Below, in pieces: positions 25,658 through 32,375 of a stretch of DNA of 64,000 bases. This DNA is from Halomonas eurihalina (GTDB lineage: Bacteria > Pseudomonadota > Gammaproteobacteria > Pseudomonadales > Halomonadaceae). Every line of letters starts with the position of its first letter. Position 1 is the stretch's first letter. The notes under the pieces were generated by a model that was given only the letters and a program-made list of their open reading frames with translations, was not told where the DNA came from and made no database searches. Made by a program: the position numbers and the translations under genes. The DNA lies in contig NZ_VTPU01000004.1 of NCBI RefSeq assembly GCF_008274785.1, positions 62,001 to 126,000 on the forward strand, written 5' to 3'.

Positions 25658-27040
25658 ATGGATATAGAATTCTGTAGAGATTGTGGTGTGCCTACTGGGA
25701 GTGCATCTTCTTTTTTGGGGCAAGAAGGTCCTATATGCCAGCAATGCGCTCTAGCAAGAGTGGCTGATCGGTGGAATATTGACCCTAAAATAGGTTCTGC
25801 TAGAGCTATGGATGCATTGGATAAGTTCAAGAGTAGCGCCATAAATAAAGAGCTTATCAATACTGAGGGAATGTCGCCTTTGAGAGAGTTTGAATCACTT
25901 GATAACTCCCCTTTGGTGCAAGAGTTGGAAAAGCACGAGAGGCTTTTATATTCAGCGAATTTCGAAGAGCTGAAGAGGGTGGGAAGTGCTGCATCTGCAT
26001 ATAAGGAATACGTAGACACCGAAAGCCCTATAACTCGACAATTGCGTAATCTTGAAAGTTGCTCGGTTTTGAATGAGATACAGAAGGCGCGTGAATCTCT
26101 TTTGAACATGGGTGATTATCCAGGCAACAGATTTTCTGCCCTTGAGGGGGTTTGGGATTCAGTAAGCCTTCCAATATTACAGAGGTTTCCAGAGTTTCAA
26201 ACAGTCGCGGAGCAAATGGCTGAGTTGTCTAAGCCCGTAGGCCTAGTCTCTGATTTGTTAACAGAAGATGCATGGGACAGTTTTTTTGTTAATAAGGTCG
26301 GGAGCCTGCACTTAGATTGGCTATCAGATAAAACCGAGAATTCTTTGATCGGCTTTGCTCACCTTGCGCGCTTGAATGCAGAGATTGAAATCAAGCATCC
26401 CTTCTCAGATTATATTAGTAGCTTTGTTCATGACGAGATTGGGGCCCCCGTTACTCAAGAGTCCGACAATGATGCACCTAGTGAGTTTCCCGGTTTTAAT
26501 CAGGATCTCGTTGAATTTGAGGAGTCTCACTATGTTGAGGTTGTAGGCGTTGCTGGTTTTGAGTTAGAAATACCTAAGTTAGAGCAGCCGGAAGTTTTGG
26601 AAGGGGGGGTAGATCCATCCAGGCTGCGTTGTGAAAGCTCTTATATCATAGATAGACTTGAGAATTCCCTTAGAAAAGCAGTGATGATTGTTGCATTTCG
26701 AGAAGGGTATGAGTTCAAGAATATCGCGCCCGGCGATGTTTTAAAAAAGTGTCGCGATAGGCAGCGTAATGCCAGAAGTTTGCAAGGTTCATGTTTTGAG
26801 CTTATTTATTATTCTGACTTTATGGACCTCCTTTTCATGATAGAGGGAAAGTTGTTGTGGGATTCCGTGTTTAAGCATATCTTTATAAGTAAAAATGATA
26901 TTAAAGCTTCGATGCAAAGAGTTCATCCTATTAGGAATGATGTTTCACACTCTCGCCCGATATATATGGAACATTATTTGACCTTGGTGGTAGAAGCTAA
27001 GAGGATTTTTGGCTGTTTGATGAAGTCGGGTCTTTTTTGA
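25658..27040 (+). CDS. Zinc-ribbon protein with C-terminal HEPN-like domain; candidate defence cargo
   Basis: A 460-aa protein of clearly lower GC than its neighbours. A zinc ribbon is formed by C6-x2-C9 and C27-x2-C30. A long, mostly helical middle follows. The C-terminal 130 residues (starting SSYIIDRLENSLRKAVMIVA) have the pattern of Swt1/HEPN helical bundles and end with IRNDVSHSRPI, in which R426 and H431 fit the HEPN R-x4-H nuclease motif. HEPN proteins often cleave RNA in phage defence and toxin systems. The gene stands on the plus strand inside the leftward early region, between a methyltransferase remnant and rdgC, a typical cargo position. The start is uncertain: GAGGGG lies close to the ATG at 25658, and a GTG at 25643 is possible. 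Confidence 0.65.
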   Translation: MDIEFCRDCGVPTGSASSFLGQEGPICQQCALARVADRWNIDPKIGSARAMDALDKFKSSAINKELINTEGMSPLREFESLDNSPLVQELEKHERLLYSANFEELKRVGSAASAYKEYVDTESPITRQLRNLESCSVLNEIQKARESLLNMGDYPGNRFSALEGVWDSVSLPILQRFPEFQTVAEQMAELSKPVGLVSDLLTEDAWDSFFVNKVGSLHLDWLSDKTENSLIGFAHLARLNAEIEIKHPFSDYISSFVHDEIGAPVTQESDNDAPSEFPGFNQDLVEFEESHYVEVVGVAGFELEIPKLEQPEVLEGGVDPSRLRCESSYIIDRLENSLRKAVMIVAFREGYEFKNIAPGDVLKKCRDRQRNARSLQGSCFELIYYSDFMDLLFMIEGKLLWDSVFKHIFISKNDIKASMQRVHPIRNDVSHSRPIYMEHYLTLVVEAKRIFGCLMKSGLF

Positions 27041-27076
27041 TGTGGTGGCTTGTTGTCAAGGGGTTAAGTTTTTGAA

Positions 27077-27988
27077 TTATGTTTGTTCTGGGCCACCCAG
27101 CCACTGGAGCAGAGTATCGGCGGTGACGCCCAACACATGAGCCATGATCGAGAAGTCGGCCTCAAGGCGAGCAATGGGGTCGTCGCCATCGTCCTGCTGG
27201 GCGGCCTCATCAATCACGGCGTCATCGAGGGCAATGCGCTTCAGCGCCAGATCGTCATGGAGCACGAACCGGATCATGCTCTCGATGCCTAGGGCGAGCT
27301 TGCTGGCCTGACGACCGCATTCCAGGTGGCTATGGATCTCGTCGCTATCCAGGTCGAGTTGCCGGCCTCGGATTACGCCATCGTCACCTTTGGCTTTGAG
27401 TTCCACCGTGTCGCCGATCTCCATCTCGGCGGGCCGTGTGCCCGGGTCGCTGAGCCAGCTGGTCATGGCCCGCATGGGCAGGGTGCTGGTGGCCAGCGAG
27501 GTGACACGCAGACTACCCAACGTCTCGCGCAGCAGGTCGAGCACTTCCTCGGCACGCCTCCGACTGCTGGTGTTGATGCCGATCAGTCCGCGGCGGGTGT
27601 CCCACCACAGATCGATCCTTGTGCTGCGCACGAAGGCCTGGGGTAGCAGCTCCTCGTAGACCTGTTCTTTGAGGGCGAGCTTTTCCTGGCGGCGCAACTT
27701 GCGGCCTTCGTCGGCCTCGAGCGCTTCGGTGCGTTCCTCGACTTCTTCGCACACCACGCCGGCGGGCAGCAGGCGTTCCTGTCGCACAGCAGTCAGCAGC
27801 CGCTGGGCGTGGGCCTCGTGGCAGAGCTGGGTGCTGGCCCGGCCAGCGGGTGGACACCAGCCAATGCGTCGGGCCTCGCTACCGCCGAGCGGGCGGTAGG
27901 CCTTAGCGGTCATCAGCCCATCGATGTAGGCGTCGTCCAGCCCGCGCGCGTCGTGCACGCGGTACAAGTGTAGGTTTCTGAACCACAT
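27077..27988 (-). CDS. rdgC: Recombination-associated protein RdgC
   Basis: A 303-aa RdgC, full length. It begins MWFRNLHLYRVH and contains the conserved GWCPPAG (43-49), LLPQAFVRSTRIDLWWD, and near the end IARLEADFSIMAHVLG. RdgC forms a DNA ring that limits RecA and homologous recombination. It is common in chromosomes but also carried by phages next to annealing proteins, as here. It follows the DUF1351-like gene in the leftward operon. Confidence 0.93.
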   Translation of the reverse strand: MWFRNLHLYRVHDARGLDDAYIDGLMTAKAYRPLGGSEARRIGWCPPAGRASTQLCHEAHAQRLLTAVRQERLLPAGVVCEEVEERTEALEADEGRKLRRQEKLALKEQVYEELLPQAFVRSTRIDLWWDTRRGLIGINTSSRRRAEEVLDLLRETLGSLRVTSLATSTLPMRAMTSWLSDPGTRPAEMEIGDTVELKAKGDDGVIRGRQLDLDSDEIHSHLECGRQASKLALGIESMIRFVLHDDLALKRIALDDAVIDEAAQQDDGDDPIARLEADFSIMAHVLGVTADTLLQWLGGPEQT

Positions 27989-28027
27989 GATCTATCTCCT
28001 GGCGGGACCCTGCCGGCCCCGGGTGGA

Positions 28028-28915
28028 TTACTGCTGCAGGCTGACGTGACGGATGTCGCCACTCTGGATGGCCGACGCCACATCGACGGCCTGGCTGGGG
28101 TCGAGGCCGGCGACGGTCTGCAGGTCTTCCAGCATCTCGCCGAATGGGTCGGCGGCCGGTACGTCCTGTAGGGCGCTACCCAGGCCCTCCCAGTCGTCGG
28201 GGTCCTCCTGGCAGAACACGGTGCCATCGGCCGTGGCAACATCGCCGGGAGTAGGGGCGGACGTCTCGGCCGGCGCCTGGGCGGCGCGCAAGCGTTCCAG
28301 CTCCGCACGTTCCCGTTCGATCTCCTCACGCTCGGCGGCCAATCGCTCACGCTCCAGGGCAGCGGCGTGCCGTTCGCGCAGAGTGGCCAGCACACGGGCC
28401 TTCTCGTCCTCGGCCTCCTTGGTGATGTCGAAATAACCTCCGGTGTCGATGGCCTCGGCTTCGTCGATCAGGCCAGCCAGACCGGTGGGGTCGAGCCCTT
28501 CGGCGGTATCGAGGTAGCTGGTGACTTCCTTCTCGAGGCGTTCGCGCAGTTGGGCGATGCGCGCTTCCTTGGCGCGTTGCTCGGCCTCGTCCACCTCGCG
28601 TTTGGCCTCCCGATGCGGGGCTTCCAGTTGCTCGACTTCGCCGATCAGCCCCTTGGCGCGCTGATTCACCTGCTCAATGAAATCACGGTGGGGTTTGGTG
28701 ATCGCCAGCCGCGCTTTGTCGGTGCCGGTGCGCATCTTGGTCAGCGCCTGGATGGCCTGCTTGCCGGTTTTGTAGCCCTCCTTGGTGGAGTAGTCCGGCA
28801 CGGTGCCATACTTCTCGCGGAGTTCGGCCATCTGCTGCTCGGCGTTGTCGAGTTCGACCAGCTCGGCGGCGTAGGGCTGCGGAGCGTTGTGCAGTTGTTC
28901 GGCGGCATTACCCAT
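28028..28915 (-). CDS. Phage coiled-coil protein, DUF1351-like
   Basis: A 295-aa protein with a long charged coiled coil (residues about 20-215). The stretch LREKYGTVPDYSTKEGYKTGKQAIQ, followed by a basic helix, resembles DUF1351 proteins that accompany phage single-strand annealing proteins. A Pro/Ala-rich linker (212-225) leads to an acidic C-terminus. A helper role in phage recombination is inferred from position. Its start overlaps the upstream gene by eight bases (28908-28915). Confidence 0.6.
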   Translation of the reverse strand: MGNAAEQLHNAPQPYAAELVELDNAEQQMAELREKYGTVPDYSTKEGYKTGKQAIQALTKMRTGTDKARLAITKPHRDFIEQVNQRAKGLIGEVEQLEAPHREAKREVDEAEQRAKEARIAQLRERLEKEVTSYLDTAEGLDPTGLAGLIDEAEAIDTGGYFDITKEAEDEKARVLATLRERHAAALERERLAAEREEIERERAELERLRAAQAPAETSAPTPGDVATADGTVFCQEDPDDWEGLGSALQDVPAADPFGEMLEDLQTVAGLDPSQAVDVASAIQSGDIRHVSLQQ

Positions 28916-29693
28916 GGCTCTCGGCCTCCTGTTCGGTTTGCTGTTGACGTTCTGCCTTGGCGCGCTCGATACCTTCCTCGGCGGCCTTCTGGATCATGGC
29001 GGCGCCCTTGGCGCCATCGACGCGGGCCATGCTGGCCTTGTCCGGCACGCGCTGGAGGATGCGTTCGGCAGCGAGTTGGATGCTGCGAGGGTGAGGGATC
29101 TTGTTGCGCAGGGTGTCGCATTCGCGGTGCAGCCAGTCCTGGTACTCCTGGCGGTAGCGCTCGATCTCTGCGTCGGCATCCTCGGCTTTGGCGATGCGGG
29201 TCTCGGCCTCTCGGGCAGCCCGGTAGTCCTGGTCGTCGAACATGCCGGTGAAGATGTCGGCAGCGAAGCCGAGCAGCGACAAGCACTTCTTCATGGCGTC
29301 CGATACCGACTTCTTGGGCGCCTCGCCGTCAGTCATCCAGGAGCCCTTGTTCGTGCGATAGACCGCCCGGGTGTGACCGAACTGGGTTACTTCGCCTTTC
29401 TCGCCTTGCCAGCGGTACCAGAGCATGAGGCGGACGGTGTGCGTCAGTTCGTGGGCCTTCACCTCTCCCGTCTGCGGGTCGAGGATCGGGGCGCCCTGGT
29501 CGTAGCGCTCTTCCTCGATCTGATACCCCCAGCCCAGGCCCATCGGGCCGAAGACCTGAGTGGCCAGGCGGATCATGTGCATGGTGTCGATCGCGGTGAT
29601 CTGCTGGCCGTTGACGTTGGCCTGCTTCACCACGTTCGTCGGTGTTTTCTCCACCTGGTGCCATAGCGCCAGATGGTCAGTATTCTGGGTCAT
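28908..29693 (-). CDS. Probable single-strand annealing protein (Rad52-like)
   Basis: A 261-aa protein. The middle section DGEAPKKSVSDAMKKCLSLLG (about 122-142) and LGWGYQIEEERYDQG (about 54-68) match the pattern of Rad52-superfamily phage annealing proteins, in which a basic helix follows the beta sheet. The C-terminus is a charged helix. Such proteins anneal complementary strands during phage replication and repair. The family call rests on these motifs and on the DUF1351-like and RdgC neighbours. AAGGAGTATAGCTC precedes the start. Confidence 0.6.
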   Translation of the reverse strand: MTQNTDHLALWHQVEKTPTNVVKQANVNGQQITAIDTMHMIRLATQVFGPMGLGWGYQIEEERYDQGAPILDPQTGEVKAHELTHTVRLMLWYRWQGEKGEVTQFGHTRAVYRTNKGSWMTDGEAPKKSVSDAMKKCLSLLGFAADIFTGMFDDQDYRAAREAETRIAKAEDADAEIERYRQEYQDWLHRECDTLRNKIPHPRSIQLAAERILQRVPDKASMARVDGAKGAAMIQKAAEEGIERAKAERQQQTEQEAESHG

Positions 29694-29769
29694 GAGCTAT
29701 ACTCCTTGTGATTCGTTGGGTGCGAATCTCCACAGCTCGCCACCTGTTCCAGCAGGTGAGCGGGCTTCT

Positions 29770-30024
29770 TTATGCGGCTTGTTTTGCCCACTGCTCGGCA
29801 GCGGCGGTAATGTCGTCATCGCCCAGCCGATCGATGATCATGTGGTAGAGCGTCTCGGCCTGCTCATCGCTGCGCAGCCACTCGATGAACTGCTCTGCGC
29901 AGGTCTCGCTGTTGCCGTGCAGCAGCCCTTCGAGCCGTGCAACATCGGGCGGATCGGGTTGGTCGCTGTCGAACTGCGGGAAATGGACTGGCTGGCTGTT
30001 CCAGTCGATGGCTGCGTTGCTCAT
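29770..30024 (-). CDS. Small acidic phage protein (84 aa)
   Basis: Not recognised. It is an 84-aa acidic protein starting MSNAAIDWNSQPVHFPQFDS, preceded by GGGAGAG. It shares four bases (30021-30024) with the stop of the upstream gene, so translation is coupled. It is part of the leftward small-gene cluster. The 76 bases downstream before the annealing-protein gene contain a large hairpin (about 29738-29766) without a T-run. Confidence 0.7.
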   Translation of the reverse strand: MSNAAIDWNSQPVHFPQFDSDQPDPPDVARLEGLLHGNSETCAEQFIEWLRSDEQAETLYHMIIDRLGDDDITAAAEQWAKQAA

Positions 30025-30296
30025 GCGGCTCTCCCTTGTGTCCGTGTGGCCAGGTAGTGATCCAGGGCGAGCTCTACGGCCCGGCTCATATCGCGAGCGG
30101 ATCGCTGGCCACCTTCGCTGAATGCCTTGGCGGCCGCCGTGGCGAATGCGTCCCACAGCGCCGGTTCGTGTCGCTGCACGTGCTGCAGGGCTGCGCTCAC
30201 GGTCGCGTCACCACCGACGCAGGTATTCGGGGCGCCGCACTGATCGCGGACATGCTCGATGTCGCGCCAATGCCGGCTCCATTCGCTGGTGTGCAT
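30021..30296 (-). CDS. Small phage protein (91 aa)
   Basis: Not recognised. The 91-aa product begins MHTSEWSRHWRDIEHVRDQC; its C-terminal half is one amphipathic helix (FSEGGQRSARDMSRAVELALDHYL). GGAGGTAGC lies before the ATG at 30296. It overlaps the next gene by four bases. Confidence 0.7.
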   Translation of the reverse strand: MHTSEWSRHWRDIEHVRDQCGAPNTCVGGDATVSAALQHVQRHEPALWDAFATAAAKAFSEGGQRSARDMSRAVELALDHYLATRTQGRAA

Positions 30297-30298
30297 GG

Positions 30299-30505
30299 CT
30301 ACCTCCACAACTGAATCAGCGGCTCGGCCTGGCCATTCCATCGCGCGTGGAAGTCGGCGCGCCGGGCACGGTTCGCGGGATCGGATGGCTGTTCGTGGGC
30401 ACGGCTGCCGATGATGGGATGCTGTGGTGAGGTGATGATCTTTCCCTTGGCGCGCGCTTGGCGCTTTTCCTCGATCAGCCGTGCTTTCCTTTCCTTGATG
30501 TTCAC
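30299..30505 (-). CDS. Small basic phage protein (68 aa), GTG start
   Basis: Not recognised. It is a Lys/Arg-rich 68-aa protein (NIKERKARLIEEKRQARAKGK at the start). Two GTG codons are candidates. The one at 30505 is chosen because GGGAGG lies seven bases upstream of it and because it overlaps the preceding stop as GTGA, the coupling seen elsewhere in this cluster. Confidence 0.6.
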   Translation of the reverse strand: MNIKERKARLIEEKRQARAKGKIITSPQHPIIGSRAHEQPSDPANRARRADFHARWNGQAEPLIQLWR

Positions 30506-30639
30506 TGCCACACCTCCCGCAGCTCGCGTTCGAGCCGCATTTCGTCGTGTTTCCGGTCTATCTGGCGCCGTGCGGCGTAGCGGTCAGCGCCGCGCTGATC
30601 GTTCTGGATGCGGCGCTCGTGTTTGGTGGTCGGCTGCAT
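30502..30639 (-). CDS. First gene of the leftward cluster, 45-aa basic protein
   Basis: Not recognised. It is a 45-aa, very basic and hydrophilic protein starting MQPTTKHERRIQNDQRGADR. GGAGA precedes the ATG at normal distance. It is the first leftward gene after the pL leader, and a strong terminator-like hairpin lies only about 20 bases upstream of its start. Confidence 0.6.
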   Translation of the reverse strand: MQPTTKHERRIQNDQRGADRYAARRQIDRKHDEMRLERELREVWQ

Positions 30640-30658
30640 ATTCGTCTCCTCGGTAGGC

Positions 30659-30686
30659 AAAAAAGAGCCCGCCGGAGAGGGCGGGC
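30659..30686 (-). terminator. Terminator-like hairpin before the leftward cluster
   Basis: On the minus strand GCCCGCC, a 6-nt loop and GGCGGGC (30667-30686) are followed by TCTTTTTT. No leftward gene lies between this site and the pL promoter at about 31800, so it stands in the leader of the operon, where only antiterminated transcripts would pass. Confidence 0.8.
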
Positions 30687-30802
30687 AATACGCAGGGAAT
30701 CGATGGCCGGTTCTCGCCGGGGTGATGCCGGTCTGCCCCGGCTGCCTCACCACTTCGCAGGTGACGCGATTCCACTGTCACCACAACAGCAGGAATAGAG
30801 AG

Positions 30803-30841
30803 TGGCTGCTGTGCTACGGTTGAGTTACACCACAGCAGCCA
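30803..30841 (+). repeat. Hairpin in the leader of the 42-aa gene
   Basis: TGGCTGCTGTG (30803-30813) and CACAGCAGCCA (30831-30841) are perfect inverted copies around a 17-nt loop. The 3' arm touches the AAGGAAA ribosome binding site of the 42-aa gene, so the stem could control its translation. Confidence 0.55.
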
Positions 30842-30854
30842 AGGAAACGTCACA

Positions 30855-30983
30855 ATGAGCAAAGACAAGTCGGGTGAGCAGAAGCCTCGTCCCTCTGATC
30901 CGCCAAGGAGAATTCATCACAATGATCATCAGCCGGTGTACAAGAGCCCGTCTCCACCGCCCGACAAGAAGTCGGAGAAATAA
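30855..30983 (+). CDS. 42-aa Pro/Lys-rich protein paired with a two-TM protein
   Basis: The frame opens with ATG at 30855 after AAGGAAA and encodes 42 residues: a polar start (MSKDKSGEQKPRPSDPPRR), a His/Asn-rich middle (IHHNDHQPVY) and a Pro/Lys tail. It has no hydrophobic segment and is probably unfolded. It ends 12 bases before the two-TM gene, so the two probably form an operon. The pair is on the plus strand inside the leftward leader. No function is known; a regulatory or immunity partner of the membrane protein is one possibility. Confidence 0.6.
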   Translation: MSKDKSGEQKPRPSDPPRRIHHNDHQPVYKSPSPPPDKKSEK

Positions 30984-30995
30984 GCGAGATGCCTC

Positions 30996-31499
30996 ATGAG
31001 CACGGATCGCAATGACTTGGAGTTCAGGGTCTATGTCTCCTTCTGCGTTGAGAAGGTTACGGAGACCCTGAACGCCCGTGCCGAACGGTTCTGCACCTTT
31101 CTGCTCATCCTGCTCGGATCGGCAGTATTTGCGGAAATGTCCAATACGTTCGTATTGGGTGTGGCGGTGGCCGCGATTGCGGCCGTCCAGTTTGTCTGCC
31201 GCTTTGGTGAGGCGGCTGGTGCGGCCAAAGCTCAGAAGCACCGCTATAGTGGGTTGCTGGGGAGCATGTCACGTCTTGGCGATGATGAACTTCAATCTCG
31301 CATTGACCGCATTGAAGAACTCGACACAAGATCGCCTTCCTTCATCGATGTCATTGCCTACAACAAGGCTTGTTACATGTGTGAAAAGGAAGATGGTATG
31401 CGCCCACTTCCGACATTCGCCTGGCTGATGGCTTTCCTTGTGGGTGGCCATCCCTGCGGCCACAGGGTCCGCAAAGAAAGCCGGTCCTCTGCTCATTGA
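30996..31499 (+). CDS. Two-TM membrane protein, SLATT-like; candidate effector
   Basis: A 167-aa protein with two membrane helices (about residues 32-47 and 51-68), then a cytoplasmic domain (EAAGAAKAQKHRYSGLLGSM) and a charged helix. The layout recalls SLATT-domain proteins, two-TM effectors thought to form pores in nucleotide-signalling defence systems, but no decisive motif was seen. It sits behind the 42-aa gene in a rexAB-like position, between the immunity region and the leftward operon, so exclusion of other phages is a reasonable guess. Confidence 0.6.
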   Translation: MSTDRNDLEFRVYVSFCVEKVTETLNARAERFCTFLLILLGSAVFAEMSNTFVLGVAVAAIAAVQFVCRFGEAAGAAKAQKHRYSGLLGSMSRLGDDELQSRIDRIEELDTRSPSFIDVIAYNKACYMCEKEDGMRPLPTFAWLMAFLVGGHPCGHRVRKESRSSAH

Positions 31500-31677
31500 G
31501 CCCTTCCACATCCATCAGCCCACTCGGTGAATGAGCTGGTGGATGCACCCTGGCACTGCCAAGGCGCGAAATCCTTCATCCCAGACCGCGGCATCGCTCT
31601 CTGCCGTGCTGCCAACACGCGCCAGGGGCTAGCCGTTTCCGTGCATGTCCTGACGCCCCGCTAGGGTGCGGCCTGGT
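31500..31677. other. Gene-free leader stretch of the leftward transcript
   Basis: No gene is seen. On the minus strand this is the continuation of the pL leader. It is GC-rich with several possible stems, but no repeat or terminator with a T-run. Confidence 0.5.
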
Positions 31678-31704
31678 CGCCCGACGGCATCTGGCCGACG
31701 GGCG
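31678..31704 (-). promoter_or_regulatory. boxB-like hairpin in the pL leader
   Basis: On the minus strand CGCCCG-T-CGGC and GCCG-T-CGGGCG fold into a stem with one T-T mismatch and a 5-nt loop. It lies about 30 bases downstream of the boxA-like sequence in the leftward transcript. It is larger than lambda boxB, so it may be a different RNA element. Confidence 0.4.
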
Positions 31705-31734
31705 CCCCTGTGTACCCGGGGAGGGTGTGCCTGG

Positions 31735-31746
31735 TTGTTAAAGAGC
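31735..31746 (-). promoter_or_regulatory. boxA-like antitermination element
   Basis: The leftward transcript reads GCTCTTTAACAA here, identical to 12 bases of the boxA of E. coli rRNA operons (TGCTCTTTAACAA). boxA binds NusB/NusE and helps RNA polymerase pass terminators. It lies about 40 bases after the predicted pL start, as nutL does in lambda. No N-like protein gene is recognised nearby. Confidence 0.65.
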
Positions 31747-31793
31747 GCCGGCAGGGCCGGGTCGGTGGGGCGTTTGCCCTGTAGACGGACACA

Positions 31794-31834
31794 AATATCA
31801 CAAATTGTGTTTTATTCGTCAACCACATAATGTG
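31794..31834 (-). promoter_or_regulatory. Leftward promoter pL with two operators
   Basis: On the minus strand TTGACG (31817-31822) is a good -35 box; 17 bases later GATATT (31794-31799) is the -10, preceded by TGT as in an extended -10. The palindrome CACAAATTGTG (31799-31809) occupies the spacer, and a second one, CACATAATGTG (31824-31834), flanks the -35, 25 bases centre to centre. The first palindrome is repeated at pR. This is the layout expected for a repressor-controlled early promoter. Confidence 0.7.
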
Positions 31835-31877
31835 ATGATTTTATGTCGTCACTCATATCTACTTGAAATTCAGGCAC

Positions 31878-31943
31878 AAAAAATCCCGCTCGGCGGCAGG
31901 ATCAGTCAGGCAGGCATAAAAAAAGCCCGTCACTGGACGGGCA
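31878..31943 (-). terminator. Tandem leftward terminators
   Basis: On the minus strand GCCCGTC-CAGT-GACGGGC is followed by eight T (31918-31943), and a second stem (ATCCTGC with GCGGGAT, one wobble) is followed by six T (31878-31902). Together they end the Cys-rich gene and insulate pL. Confidence 0.85.
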
Positions 31944-31958
31944 GGGAGGCTAAAGAGG

Positions 31959-32261
31959 TTACCCGTTACAGGCGCACCCCGGCGGCTGGTGGCACCTGTA
32001 ACTCCGATTGATGCATGAATTCCCGCATGCCTTTCCCTTGCGGCAGACGCGACAGCACCCTTGGGCCATGAGCAGCTCACCCGAAAAAGCCTCGTATGAT
32101 GGCTCGTCGCAGCTAGCGCTCTCGGCATCGGCGACCCGATCCATTTGTGTGGCCTGGGCGGGATCTGGCTGGTCTGGGGTGTTGGATGGCGGTGGGGCTG
32201 CAAAGACAGCGGTGGATAGCAGAATCGCGAATAGCGTTGTTGCTAGTTGTTTGATTTTCAT
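31959..32261 (-). CDS. Secreted cysteine-rich protein (100 aa)
   Basis: A Sec signal peptide (MKIKQLATTLFAILLSTAVFA) is followed by a Pro/Asp-rich linker and a C-terminal knot of about 30 residues with ten cysteines (CCRVCRKGKACGNSCINRSY then CHQPPGCACNG). This Cys motif recurs in small secreted bacterial proteins of unknown role. In a prophage immunity region it is probably a lysogenic-conversion gene. AGGGAAC precedes the start at 32261, and two terminators follow. Confidence 0.75.
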   Translation of the reverse strand: MKIKQLATTLFAILLSTAVFAAPPPSNTPDQPDPAQATQMDRVADAESASCDEPSYEAFSGELLMAQGCCRVCRKGKACGNSCINRSYRCHQPPGCACNG

Positions 32262-32375
32262 AGGTTCCCTGCATTGCTGCGTGCTATAGGTGGCCTGCAT
32301 GCCACCTAAATTCACCTTAGCTGAGGCAGGTATAGCTGTCAGGAATGAGGGGTGGGGAGATGGCGGGGCGGCTAC

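Noticed and set aside
31805..32011. 68-codon plus-strand frame in the immunity region
   Set aside because: It passes through the pL region and two terminators, has no ribosome binding site and overlaps the Cys-rich gene.
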